Positions 43,787 to 52,230 of a stretch of DNA of 64,000 nt are shown in pieces (the stretch's first letter is position 1; every line of letters starts with the position of its first letter). The stretch lies in NCBI RefSeq assembly GCF_000024845.1, contig NC_013501.1, positions 3,018,874-3,082,873 on the forward strand, read 5' to 3'. Source of the stretch: Rhodothermus marinus DSM 4252. GTDB taxonomy: Bacteria > Bacteroidota > Rhodothermia > Rhodothermales > Rhodothermaceae. The notes under the pieces are model-generated. The model had not been told where the DNA came from. It saw nothing but the letters and a program-made list of their open reading frames with translations, and searched no databases. The position numbers and the translations under genes were made by a program.

Positions 43787-44566
43787 TTACTTCGAACTGC
43801 GTTGCAGGCGCTCCCAGAGGAGCACCCCGGCCTTCTGGACGCTGCGCAGGTAGAAGACGGCCCGAAGTGTGGCCTTCCATTCCGGCGAGAGATCTCCGTG
43901 TCGTCCCCGGCGGGCCAGCCGGTCGCGCTGCGCGTGGTAAAGCGCAATGGCCGCCGCCACCGAAATGTTGAAGCTCTGCGTGAAACCCACGATTGGGATC
44001 ACGCAGCGGGCGTCGGCCATCGCCAGCAGCTCACGCGAGACGCCCTCCACCTCGTTGCCGAATACCAGTGCTGTCGGCACCGTGAAGTCGAACGTGTCGA
44101 TCGGTTCGGCTTCCTCCAGCGCTGTGGCGACGATCCGGTAGCCGGCCGCCTTCAGCGCGGGCACGGCTTCGGCCGCCGTCGGCCACGTCCACACGTCCAG
44201 CCACTTGTCGGCGCCCTGGGCGGTGCGCTCGGACGTCTTGTACTTCTGCACCTGGCCCTTGATGATCCCGAAGCCCTGATACCCCAGCGCCTCGGCCGAA
44301 CGCATGACGGCGCTGACGTTGCCCGTGTTGGCCAGTCCTTCGACGACCGGCACCACCGTATAGGTGCGTCCGTCGAGCACCTGCTCGATCCGCTGGCGGC
44401 GGCGCTCGGTGAGGTACGGCTGCAGCCACGCCACGATCACGTCCGGCGAGACGCCCTGCAACCGGGCCACCAGCGCCTCGGGATCGGTCAGGTGCCCCTG
44501 CTGGGCCGCCGCTTGAAAGACCCGTTGCAGTTCCTGTTGTAACCGCGCTTCCGGCGTCTGCAGCAT
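43787..44566 (-). CDS. SpoU/TrmH family RNA 2'-O-methyltransferase
   Basis: RNA ribose methyltransferase of 259 residues. SPOUT motifs: NTGNVSAVMRSAEALGYQG (motif 1), LVFGNEVEGVSRELL (motif 2) and IPIVGFTQSFNISVAAAIALYH (motif 3). The C-terminal LRAVFYLRSVQKAGVLLWERL is an extension. It resembles tRNA Gm18 TrmH, but the target is not proven. It is convergent with OsmC. Confidence 0.9.
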   Translation of the reverse strand: MLQTPEARLQQELQRVFQAAAQQGHLTDPEALVARLQGVSPDVIVAWLQPYLTERRRQRIEQVLDGRTYTVVPVVEGLANTGNVSAVMRSAEALGYQGFGIIKGQVQKYKTSERTAQGADKWLDVWTWPTAAEAVPALKAAGYRIVATALEEAEPIDTFDFTVPTALVFGNEVEGVSRELLAMADARCVIPIVGFTQSFNISVAAAIALYHAQRDRLARRGRHGDLSPEWKATLRAVFYLRSVQKAGVLLWERLQRSSK

Positions 44567-44693
44567 CGTTCGGTAAAAAATGCGTTACGAGCCCGCTTCC
44601 GGCCGTCTTGCGGCACGCCGGATCGGACACCCGCCCGCGGGTGCGCCGTAGATTAAGGCCGTCCCTTTCAAAAAAACAAACGGAAAACGCGTT

Positions 44694-45410
44694 ATGGAGC
44701 TTCGGGATAAAGTGGCCATCGTGACCGGCGCCAGCAGCGGGCTGGGCCGGGCCTTTGCGATTGCGCTCGTGCAGAAAGGCGCGCACGTGTACGGACTGGC
44801 CCGGCGCGTCGAGCGTCTGAACGCGCTCCGCGACGAACTGGGCCCCCGCTTCCATCCGATCGCCTGCGACGTGACGCGGCCCAACGACGTCGAGGCGGCC
44901 TTTCAGCGCGTGATCCGCGAGGCCGGTCGTCTGGACATCCTGATTAACAATGCGGGGCTGGGCAAAATGGGGCCGGTCGATGAGCTTTCGCTGGAAGACT
45001 GGGATGTGCAGATGAACACGAACCTGCGCGGCGTCTTTCTCTGCACGCGCGCGGCCGTGCCCCAGATGAAAAAGCAGAACGCCGAGACCGGCTTCGGCGG
45101 GCATATCATCAACATCGCCTCGGTGGCCGGCCTGATCGGCAACCCTAACCTGAGCGCCTACAACGCCACGAAGTTCGGCGTGCGCGGCTTCAGCGAGGCC
45201 ATCATGAAGGAGCTGCGCGACCACGGCATCAAGGTGACCTGCGTCTATCCGGGCTCCGTCGCCACCGAGTTCTTCGAGGTGTCCGGCATGCGCGGGGCCG
45301 ACCGCCCCGTCACGCCCGAGCAGGTGGCCCAGACCATCCTGCACATTCTGGAGACCGACGACAACTACCTGATCTCCGAGGTGGTCATCCGACCACTCCG
45401 GCCACGGTAA
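44694..45410 (+). CDS. short-chain dehydrogenase/reductase
   Basis: NAD(P)-dependent oxidoreductase of 238 residues. Cofactor motif TGASSGLGRAFAIAL, NNAG (ILINNAGLG), a serine in NIASVAGLIG and YNATK active site are complete. The C-terminus resembles 3-oxoacyl reductases; the substrate is unknown. A CACCCGC/GCGGGTG hairpin lies in the upstream leader (about 44628-44643). It ends with a strong terminator. Confidence 0.92.
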   Translation: MELRDKVAIVTGASSGLGRAFAIALVQKGAHVYGLARRVERLNALRDELGPRFHPIACDVTRPNDVEAAFQRVIREAGRLDILINNAGLGKMGPVDELSLEDWDVQMNTNLRGVFLCTRAAVPQMKKQNAETGFGGHIINIASVAGLIGNPNLSAYNATKFGVRGFSEAIMKELRDHGIKVTCVYPGSVATEFFEVSGMRGADRPVTPEQVAQTILHILETDDNYLISEVVIRPLRPR

Positions 45411-45416
45411 TAAGCA

Positions 45417-45451
45417 GGCGGAGGGGTCCGGCTCGGACCCCTCCGCCGTTT
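45417..45451. terminator. terminator between SDR and blaR1
   Basis: A 13-bp GC-rich stem (45417-45429 with 45435-45447), 5-base loop, followed by GTTT on the plus strand. It lies in the 60-base gap between the convergent SDR and blaR1/TonB genes and may serve both. Confidence 0.75.
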
Positions 45452-45470
45452 CTATCGGGACCACCCGCGT

Positions 45471-46817
45471 TTACTTTGCGGCGTTTTCTCCCAGTTGAAA
45501 CACCACCGGAAGGGCCATGCGGACGGCGACGGGAAGGCCGTCCTTCTGCGCGGGTTTGAAGCGGACTTCCTGAAGCGCCTGCAGCACAGCCTGATCCAGT
45601 GCTTCATGCACGCCGCGGACGACGCGGGCATCGCGCACGCGTCCGGTTTCGTCCACCACGAAGCTGACGATCACTCTGCCTTCAATGCCCTGCTCGCGGG
45701 CGGCTTCGGGATAGTGAATCTTTTCGTAGAGGGCCTGCAGGCCGCCGATCAGCTCGGGCATCACCACGCCCTGCAGCTCTTCGGGCGATTCGAGCACTTT
45801 GCCCGCGGCCTGTGCCGTGGTCGCCTCGGTCTGCGATTGCACGGGCGTGTCGGGCACGTCGGTGCAGGCCAGCAGTCCGGTCAGTCCGATCAGCGCGCCG
45901 AGAAGCAGCAGCCGCACCCGGCGCGGCGCGAGCGATTGGACAGGTTGCATCATGGCCTCCATACGTTGTTTGAGGGTGGATTTTCTCAAAAGAGACAGGC
46001 TCAATTCCGGTGCACGTTGCGCCTGGAGCAGCGTCGTCAGCAACAGCCGGGCGTAGCCGGCGGGCGAGGCGATCCGCGCCGCCAGCACCGCCCGATCACA
46101 GAGCACCTCGCGGAGCAGCTCCAGCCGCCGCCGGTAGCCCCAGAGCAGCGGATGAAACCAGAACAGCGTCAGCACCAGCTCTTCCCCGAGCTGCGCCCGG
46201 AAGTCGCGCCGCTGCAGGTGGACCAGTTCGTGCCAGAGCATCGGCCGCCGCGCCTGCGGATCGCTCAGCGCCGGCTCCGGCACAACCACCGTCGGGCGCC
46301 GTCCACCCATCGAAAAGGGCACCCGGCCGCCCACCAGCAGCCGCACCGGCCGGCGAAGGCCCAGGCGCTCGGCCATCTCGGCCACTTCGGCCGCCAGCTC
46401 GGGCGGCGCCGGACGGCACCGCCTCAGGTAGCGCCGCAACCGCACCCAGCGCACCCCGAGCGACGCCAGACGCACCGCCACGCCCAGCAACCACACGAAC
46501 AGCGCCAGTTGTCCGACCGCCACCAGCCCCTGCGCGCTGCCCCCTTCGGCCGGGGCCGACACGACCTGCGTGCCGAGCCAGACCAGCACCTCCGGCGGCT
46601 CGGTCCGCCAGAGCGCCACTTCCGGAAGCAGCATCAGCCGCAACCCGTAGGCCAGGAGCCCCAGCGGCAACGCATAGAAACCCGCCTGCAGCAGCGCGTA
46701 GGCCACCTCGGGCCACCTGCGCATCACGCGGCGGACGCTCAGTAGCAACAGCAGCGCGGCCGCGGTCCAGAGCCCCAGCAGCCACGCGCCTTCCAGCCAG
46801 ACTTCACGCGGCATCAT
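45471..46817 (-). CDS. blaR1: BlaR1-type M56 metallopeptidase with C-terminal TonB domain
   Basis: Membrane protein of 448 residues. The N-terminal half has membrane helices (about 12-28, 40-66, 96-117) and a zinc peptidase motif HELVH (residues 196-200). A further membrane segment (RVRLLLLGALIGLTGLLACTD) leads to a TonB C-terminal domain: HYPEAAREQGIEGRVIVSFVVDETGRVRDARVVRG. Fusion of M56 peptidase and TonB domain is common in the Bacteroidota group. It should sense an envelope signal and relieve BlaI repression. It overlaps blaI by 14 bases. Confidence 0.88.
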   Translation of the reverse strand: MMPREVWLEGAWLLGLWTAAALLLLLSVRRVMRRWPEVAYALLQAGFYALPLGLLAYGLRLMLLPEVALWRTEPPEVLVWLGTQVVSAPAEGGSAQGLVAVGQLALFVWLLGVAVRLASLGVRWVRLRRYLRRCRPAPPELAAEVAEMAERLGLRRPVRLLVGGRVPFSMGGRRPTVVVPEPALSDPQARRPMLWHELVHLQRRDFRAQLGEELVLTLFWFHPLLWGYRRRLELLREVLCDRAVLAARIASPAGYARLLLTTLLQAQRAPELSLSLLRKSTLKQRMEAMMQPVQSLAPRRVRLLLLGALIGLTGLLACTDVPDTPVQSQTEATTAQAAGKVLESPEELQGVVMPELIGGLQALYEKIHYPEAAREQGIEGRVIVSFVVDETGRVRDARVVRGVHEALDQAVLQALQEVRFKPAQKDGLPVAVRMALPVVFQLGENAAK

Positions 46818-47187
46818 CGCTTTCCTCCAGTTTTTCGATCAGCCGTTGCAGTTCGGCCAGCTCGTCCGGGCCGAGCGACTCCTGGCGCACGAGCGTCTGC
46901 ACCAGCTCCAGCGGCGAGCCGAACACCTTGTCCACCAGCCGCTTCAGCAGATCCGACTTGAATTCCTCCGGCGGCACTGCCGGCCGGTACACGTACATGC
47001 GCCCCTGCTTGCGAAAAGTCAGATAACCCTTGTCGGCCAGGTTGCGCATGACGGTCATCACCGTCGTGTAGGCCCGGTCGCCGCCCAGGCGGGCGTGCAC
47101 GTCGGCCACCGACGCCTCGCCCAGCTCCCAGACGACCTGCAGGATCTCCATTTCCGTTTCGCCAAACGGCACCAGTGCACGACGCAT
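46804..47187 (-). CDS. blaI: BlaI/MecI/CopY family repressor
   Basis: Winged-helix repressor of 127 residues. The DNA-binding helix region is EMEILQVVWELGEASVADVHARLGGDRAYTTVMTVMRNLADKGYLTFRKQGRMYVYRPAV; the C-terminal dimer/cleavage region follows. It is first gene of the blaI-blaR1 operon and has a good promoter at 47229-47257. Genes controlled besides itself are unknown; no beta-lactamase is in the window. Confidence 0.95.
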   Translation of the reverse strand: MRRALVPFGETEMEILQVVWELGEASVADVHARLGGDRAYTTVMTVMRNLADKGYLTFRKQGRMYVYRPAVPPEEFKSDLLKRLVDKVFGSPLELVQTLVRQESLGPDELAELQRLIEKLEESDDAA

Positions 47188-47212
47188 AGCACAACCTCCG
47201 GATTTTTCAATG

Positions 47213-47259
47213 TCAAGTTACGCTTTTAATCGTACTAAAATGATCGTAAAAAGTCAAGT
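47213..47259 (-). promoter_or_regulatory. blaI promoter (TTGACT-N17-TACGAT) with repeats
   Basis: On the minus strand TTGACT (47252-47257) and TACGAT (47229-47234) are spaced by 17 bases, near-perfect sigma70 geometry. ATCGTA occurs twice on the plus strand (47229-47234 and 47243-47248), one copy in the -10 and one in the spacer, and GTCAAGT is repeated at 47213-47219 and 47253-47259. These repeats could be BlaI operator halves. Start near 47222, 35 bases before the gene. Confidence 0.75.
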
Positions 47260-47345
47260 CCCTCCTGCAATTTTTTTGCGGCATGGGGTTGTGCGGACAA
47301 GGTCGTGTCTACAGAAGAGAAGCGTTCCGTCATCGAAGCTGTCCG

Positions 47346-48695
47346 ATGCGTACCGGAATTCCTGTCGTCGTCCTGCTGTTCGGGCTGGGCGTTGCCGCGA
47401 ACGTCGCGGCCCAGTGCCCGGATACGACCGGGTGGGCGGCCATCGCCCGGGCAAGCCGGGCCGATCATCAGCGCATGCTGGAGCTACTCGGCATCGATCG
47501 GCTGCGGCCCGGCCCTTCGCCTCAGGAAGCCAACACCGACGAAGCCAGGGTGCCGCCCTACACCCTGCCCGACCCGCTGGTCACCTTCGACGGTCGGCGT
47601 ATCACCACGCCCCGGGAATGGTGGGAGGTGCGTCGCCCGGAGATCGTCGCGGCGTTCGACCGGGAGGTCTACGGCCGCGTGCCGCCCGACGTGCCTTCGG
47701 TACGCTGGGAAGTGGTCAGCACCACCCGCACGGTGCAGGATTCGATCCCGGTCGTCGTCAAAAAGCTGGTGGGCCATGTGGACAACAGCGCCTACCCGGC
47801 CATCGAGGTACACATCGACATGACGCTGGTCACACCGGCCGAGGCCGACGGGCCGGTGCCGGTGATCCTGCATTTCAGCTTTGTCTGGCCGGAGTGCATG
47901 CGGCCGCCCGCCCCACCTCCCGGTCAGCGCACCTGGCAACAGCAGGTGCTGGCGCGGGGCTGGGGCTATGCCGAGCTGTACCCGACCAGTTACCAGGCCG
48001 ACCACGGCGCGGGGCTGACCGCGGGGATCATCGGACTTACGAATCGGGGGCGGCCGCGCCGTCCCGACGACTGGGGCGTGCTGCGCGCCTGGGCCTGGGG
48101 TGCCAGCCGGGCGCTGGATTACTTCGAGACCGACCCCACCGTCGATGCCCGGCGCGTGGGCATTGCGGGGCTTTCGCGTTTTGGCAAGGCGGCGCTCGTG
48201 GCCATGGCCTACGATCAGCGGTTTGCGATCGGCCTGATCGGCTCATCGGGCGCCGGTGGCGCCAAGCTGCTCCGCCGCGTCTTCGGCGAGCAGGTGGAAA
48301 ATCTGGCCTCGCCCGCCGAGTATCACTGGTTCGCCGGCAACTTTCTCAAATACGCCGGTCCGCTGACGCCCGACGACCTGCCCGTCGATGCGCACCTGTT
48401 GATCGCGCTGGTGGCGCCGCGCCCCCTGTTCATCGGGGCCGGCAATCCTGAAGTCGAAGGGCACTGGGTGGACGCCCGGGGCACGTTTCTGGCCGCCGTC
48501 CATGCCGAGCCGGTATATCGACTGCTGGGGAAAGTCGGCCTGGGAACCGACATCATGCCGCCCGTTGGCGAGCTGCTGGCCCGAGGCGAGATCGCCTTCC
48601 GCATGCATGAGGACGGTCACACGAACGGCCCCAACTGGCCCTATTTTCTGGAGTTCGCCAGCCGTTACTTTGAACCGGATCGAAACGACCAGTGA
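47346..48695 (+). CDS. CE15 glucuronoyl esterase (secreted)
   Basis: Alpha/beta hydrolase of 449 residues with a signal peptide (MRTGIPVVVLLFGLGVAANVAAQ). It resembles bacterial CE15 4-O-methyl-glucuronoyl methylesterases, which cut ester bonds between lignin and glucuronoxylan. Nucleophile Ser about 277 in GIAGLSRFGKAAL (G-x-S-R-x-G-K), followed by GSSGAGGAKLLRRVFGE; catalytic His in MHEDGH (about 425). Start at ATG 47346 opens the signal. Its stop overlaps the start of the SGNH gene (GTGA), so the two are translationally coupled. Confidence 0.85.
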   Translation: MRTGIPVVVLLFGLGVAANVAAQCPDTTGWAAIARASRADHQRMLELLGIDRLRPGPSPQEANTDEARVPPYTLPDPLVTFDGRRITTPREWWEVRRPEIVAAFDREVYGRVPPDVPSVRWEVVSTTRTVQDSIPVVVKKLVGHVDNSAYPAIEVHIDMTLVTPAEADGPVPVILHFSFVWPECMRPPAPPPGQRTWQQQVLARGWGYAELYPTSYQADHGAGLTAGIIGLTNRGRPRRPDDWGVLRAWAWGASRALDYFETDPTVDARRVGIAGLSRFGKAALVAMAYDQRFAIGLIGSSGAGGAKLLRRVFGEQVENLASPAEYHWFAGNFLKYAGPLTPDDLPVDAHLLIALVAPRPLFIGAGNPEVEGHWVDARGTFLAAVHAEPVYRLLGKVGLGTDIMPPVGELLARGEIAFRMHEDGHTNGPNWPYFLEFASRYFEPDRNDQ

Positions 48696-49921
48696 AATTG
48701 CTACGTCTTGCCGCCGTTGTCTGCGTGCTGCTTGCGGGCTGTCGCTCCGGCAATTCGCCCGATGCGTCCGCGCCGGAGGAGGTCTGGGTGGGCACCTGGG
48801 CCACGGCACCCCAGCTTGTGGAACCGCACAACATGCCGCCTCCGCCCGGCCTGGCCGGTAACACGTTGCGCCAGATCGTGCACGTCTCGCTGGGGGGCGA
48901 TCGTCTGCGCGTGCGCTTTTCCAACGAATACGGTAAGACGCCGATGGTGCTGCAGGCGGTGCATCTGGCCGGCGCCCGGGAAGGAAGCGCCATCGATCCG
49001 GCCACCGACCGGGCCCTTACCTTCGGCGGACAGCCTTCGGTGACCATCCCGCCGGGCGCGACCGTTACATCCGATCCGTTCGACTATTCGCTGCGGCCGC
49101 TGTCGAACGTGGCGATCACCATTTACTTTGGCGAGGTGCCGGCCGATCTCACCGGGCATCCCGGCTCACGCACGACGTCCTATCTGCAGGAGGGCAACGC
49201 CGTCGATGCCCCGGAAATGCCCGAGGCGGTTACGTTCGAGCGCTGGTACGTGATCAACGGCATCGATGTGGTGGCCCCGGAGGCCGCTGTGGTGGTCACG
49301 CTCGGCAACTCGATCACCGACGGGCGTGGTTCGGGCACGAACAAGCAGAACCGCTGGCCGGACGAACTGGCACGGCGGCTGCAGGCCGATCCACGTACCC
49401 GGCACGTGGGCGTCGTGAACATGGGGATCGGCGGCAACTGTGTGGTCCGGCAATGCCTGGGCCCATCTGCACGCGAACGCTTTGCACGGGACGTGCTCCA
49501 TCAGCCGGGCGCGCGCTGGGTGATCGTTTTCGAGGGCATCAACGACATCGGCGGCGCCGAAGGCGGCCTGGAAGGAGCGCTGGCCATGGCCGATTCGCTC
49601 ATCGCTGCCTATCGCTGGATGATCGATCAGGCGCATGCCCGTGGCCTTCGTATCTACGGGGCCACGCTACTCCCCTTCGAAGGTGCCTTTTACTACACGC
49701 CCGAACGTGAACAGGCCCGCCAGCGCGTGAACGAATGGATCCGCACCAGCGGGGCGTTCGATGCGGTAATCGATCTGGACGCGGCGCTGCGCGATCCGTC
49801 GAATCCCGCCCGCCTGCATCCCGACTGGGACACCGGCGACCATCTGCATCCCAACGAGGCCGGTCATCGCCGCATCGCCGAAGCTATCGACCTGACGCTG
49901 TTCGTGGACGACGCCCCCTGA
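48692..49921 (+). CDS. SGNH/GDSL hydrolase, lipoprotein
   Basis: Esterase-like lipoprotein of 409 residues; GTG start at 48692 overlapping the CE15 stop. Lipobox LLAGC at about residue 17. An N-terminal beta domain (VWVGTWATAPQ to VPADLTGHPGSR) precedes the SGNH core: LGNSITDG (Ser about 207), GIGGN, EGINDIGG and DHLHPNEAGH. The whole resembles rhamnogalacturonan or xylan deacetylase-like SGNH proteins with an N-terminal extension. Substrate not proven; context with CE15 suggests acetylated plant polysaccharide. Confidence 0.88.
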   Translation: MKLLRLAAVVCVLLAGCRSGNSPDASAPEEVWVGTWATAPQLVEPHNMPPPPGLAGNTLRQIVHVSLGGDRLRVRFSNEYGKTPMVLQAVHLAGAREGSAIDPATDRALTFGGQPSVTIPPGATVTSDPFDYSLRPLSNVAITIYFGEVPADLTGHPGSRTTSYLQEGNAVDAPEMPEAVTFERWYVINGIDVVAPEAAVVVTLGNSITDGRGSGTNKQNRWPDELARRLQADPRTRHVGVVNMGIGGNCVVRQCLGPSARERFARDVLHQPGARWVIVFEGINDIGGAEGGLEGALAMADSLIAAYRWMIDQAHARGLRIYGATLLPFEGAFYYTPEREQARQRVNEWIRTSGAFDAVIDLDAALRDPSNPARLHPDWDTGDHLHPNEAGHRRIAEAIDLTLFVDDAP

Positions 49922-49976
49922 AATGGCCGGCCCGGCACCTGCACATGGGCGATTCGCTTTTGCCGGCGAGCGTGCG

Positions 49977-49984
49977 TATTTTTG
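49977..49984 (+). promoter_or_regulatory. candidate TATTTTTG -7 box before dctP
   Basis: TATTTTTG fits TAnnTTTG and is 41 bases before the TRAP receptor start. A TTTG at 49959-49962 is too close (14 bases) to be a standard -33, so this is weak. Confidence 0.3.
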
Positions 49985-50024
49985 GAGAAGCTTCCGGAAA
50001 GACGATCCAACCGAAAGATACGCG

Positions 50025-51146
50025 ATGGAACGTCGGCGCTTTCTGAAAAAGGCCGCGCTGGGTGCGGCGGCCACGGCCGTGCTGGCAGGCTGCGGTAATC
50101 GACAGACAGACGAAGGCGGCGCGCCCGCCGTGCAGACGCTGCCCCGTCTGCGCTGGCGGCTGGCCTCGAGCTTTCCACGCGGGCTCGACACGATCTATGG
50201 CGCGGCCGAGGTGCTGGCCGAACGCGTACGCGCGCTGACCGACGGCCGCTTCGAGATCCGCGTCTACCCGGCCGGCGAGCTGGTGCCGGGCCTGCAGGTG
50301 CTTGACGCCGTGCAGAACGGCACGGTCCCGATCGGCCACACGGCCAGCTACTACTTCATCGGCAAGCATCCGGCGCTGGCCTTCGACTGTACGGTACCCT
50401 TCGGGCTGACGGCCCGTCAGTACAACGCCTGGCTGCTCGAAGGCGGCGGCCTGGACCTGTTGCGTGAGCTGTTCGCCGAGTTCAACATCGTGAACCTGCC
50501 CGGCGGCAACACGGGCGCCCAGATGGGCGGCTGGTTCCGACGCGAGATCAACAGCCTGCGCGACCTGCGCGGCCTGAAAATGCGCATTCCGGGCATGGGC
50601 GGCCGGGTCATGAGTGAGATGGGCGTGACCGTGCAGGTGCTGGCCGGCGGCGAGATCTACCCGGCGCTGGAACGCGGCGCCATCGACGCGGCCGAGTGGG
50701 CCGGTCCCTATGACGACGAGAAGCTGGGCTTTTATCAGATCGCACCCTACTACTACTACCCGGGCTGGTGGGAGCCCGGCCCGGCGCTGACGTTCTACGT
50801 GAACCGCCGCGAGTGGGAGCGGCTGCCTTCGTTCTACCGGGAGGTGCTCTGGACGGCTGCGCTGGAGGCCAGCCAGACCATGGTGGCCCGCTACGACGCC
50901 CGTAACCCGGCGGCCCTGCAACGCCTGCTGCAGGCCGGCGTGCAGCTCCGGCGCTTCCCGGACGACGTGCTGCGCGAAGCCGCCCGCATCGCCGAAGAAC
51001 TGCTCGGTCAGGAGCAGGACCCGCTCTACCGTAAAATCTACGAAGCCTACCGCAAGTGGCGGGCACAGAGCTATCGCTGGTTCGGCACCACGGAGCTGGC
51101 CTATGCGCAGTTTGCCTTCCAGCTACCCTCCTTCCTCGAAGTCTGA
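50025..51146 (+). CDS. dctP: TRAP transporter substrate-binding protein (TakP-like)
   Basis: Extracytoplasmic receptor of 373 residues. The N-terminus MERRRFLKKAALGAAATAVLAGC combines a twin-arginine-like signal (RRRFLKK) with a lipobox at Cys23. The core (IYPALERGAIDAAEWAGPYDDEKLGFYQIAPYYYYPGWWEPGPALTFYVNR) closely resembles TakP-like receptors that bind 2-oxo acids or lactate. The partner permeases lie on the opposite strand at 52848-54721. Start ATG 50025 gives the signal peptide. Confidence 0.9.
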   Translation: MERRRFLKKAALGAAATAVLAGCGNRQTDEGGAPAVQTLPRLRWRLASSFPRGLDTIYGAAEVLAERVRALTDGRFEIRVYPAGELVPGLQVLDAVQNGTVPIGHTASYYFIGKHPALAFDCTVPFGLTARQYNAWLLEGGGLDLLRELFAEFNIVNLPGGNTGAQMGGWFRREINSLRDLRGLKMRIPGMGGRVMSEMGVTVQVLAGGEIYPALERGAIDAAEWAGPYDDEKLGFYQIAPYYYYPGWWEPGPALTFYVNRREWERLPSFYREVLWTAALEASQTMVARYDARNPAALQRLLQAGVQLRRFPDDVLREAARIAEELLGQEQDPLYRKIYEAYRKWRAQSYRWFGTTELAYAQFAFQLPSFLEV

Positions 51147-51149
51147 GCC

Positions 51150-51725
51150 ATGCCCCGCCGCGTCTGCGTCTACTGCGCCGCCAGCCAGCGGGTGGATGAG
51201 CACTACCGAAAGCTGGCCGAACAGGTGGGCACGCGGCTGGCCCGGTCCGGCTACGAGCTGATCTACGGCGGTGGCGATGTGGGACTCATGGGCGCGCTGG
51301 CCCGTAGCGTTCACCGGCACGGCGGACACGTCGTGGGGGTCATCCCCGAAGCGCTCCAGGAGCGCGAGGGCATCGCCTACGAACTGGCCGACGCGCTTAT
51401 CGTTACGCAGACGCTTCAGGAACGCAAGGCCGTCATGTTCACGCGGGCCGACGCCTTCCTGGTGCTGCCCGGTGGCTTCGGCACGCTCGAAGAGTTTATG
51501 GAAGTGCTGACGCTGCGCCAGCTCGGCTACCACCACAAACCCATCGTGCTGCTGAACTACAGGGGGTTCTTCGATTTGCTCCTGCGTTTTTTCGAATGGC
51601 TACGCCGCGAACGCTTCGTGCCCGACCGCTGGCCGTTCGCCGTCGCCTCGGACGTGGACGAAGCCTTCGCCCTGCTGGAACGTGCCCTGGCACCTACCGA
51701 TTCCTCCCATGCCGACCGCTCCTGA
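51150..51725 (+). CDS. LOG family phosphoribohydrolase-like protein
   Basis: Protein of 191 residues of the lonely-guy (TIGR00730) family, which cleaves nucleotide 5'-monophosphates such as cytokinin ribotides, or acts as AMP nucleosidase. The signature PGGFGTLEEFMEVLTLRQLGYH and GGGDVGLMG are complete. It starts three bases after dctP and overlaps the next gene by 17 bases, so all are probably co-transcribed. Real bacterial substrate uncertain. Confidence 0.92.
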   Translation: MPRRVCVYCAASQRVDEHYRKLAEQVGTRLARSGYELIYGGGDVGLMGALARSVHRHGGHVVGVIPEALQEREGIAYELADALIVTQTLQERKAVMFTRADAFLVLPGGFGTLEEFMEVLTLRQLGYHHKPIVLLNYRGFFDLLLRFFEWLRRERFVPDRWPFAVASDVDEAFALLERALAPTDSSHADRS

Positions 51726-52230
51726 AACCGAACTGGCCACGCTCCGCACCTGCTACGACACGCTCGCGACCCTGCTCGACCGCGAAGGCGCGCGCTTCTT
51801 CGAAAAGCTACCGGGCTCCGACTGGACACCCGCGCAGCATGCCTGGCATGTGGCCGTGGCCAACGGGATGATGTTCAAGGGCATTCGCCTGCTCTGTGAG
51901 GGACGCCACCCGCAGGCCAGACCGGAAGGTGCACCCAACGAGATCGGCCGCCACGTGCTGGCTACCGGCCGGATGCCGCGCGGCCGCGCCCGCGCCCCCG
52001 AAGCGGTGCGGCCGCCCGACACGCTCGACATCACCGCACTCCGCGAAGCCCTGCAGCGCAGCCATCAGGGCCTCGAGGCGCTGGCGCCGCTGCTTTCGCG
52101 CCTGTCCGCCGTGGTCGAGCGGGCACCCCATCCGTTTCTGGGATGGCTCAATGCGACGGAATGGCTGCAGGTTGCCCGCATCCACACGATGCACCACCTG
52201 CACATTATCGATGAGCTCCTGGGAGCCTGA
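51709..52230 (+). CDS. DinB family protein
   Basis: Four-helix protein of 173 residues of the DinB superfamily. HAWHVAVANGMMF and [14 protein letters not shown] supply the three histidines expected for a metal site, so it may be active as a thiol- or metal-dependent enzyme; no substrate is known. ATG 51709 lies inside the end of the LOG gene, so translation overlaps. Its end overlaps the next gene by 20 bases. Confidence 0.82.
   Translation: MPTAPETELATLRTCYDTLATLLDREGARFFEKLPGSDWTPAQHAWHVAVANGMMFKGIRLLCEGRHPQARPEGAPNEIGRHVLATGRMPRGRARAPEAVRPPDTLDITALREALQRSHQGLEALAPLLSRLSAVVERAPHPFLGWLNATEWLQVARIHTMHHLHIIDELLGA

Noticed and set aside
44031-45464. 477-residue minus-strand frame between blaR1 and the TrmH-type gene
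   Set aside because: It overlaps the well-supported SDR gene (plus) and the TrmH-type gene, whose motifs are complete.
47346-51146. A uronate release and uptake pathway combining CE15 and the TRAP transporter
   Set aside because: The receptor resembles TakP-like 2-oxo-acid/lactate binders instead of uronate binders, so the link is not supported.
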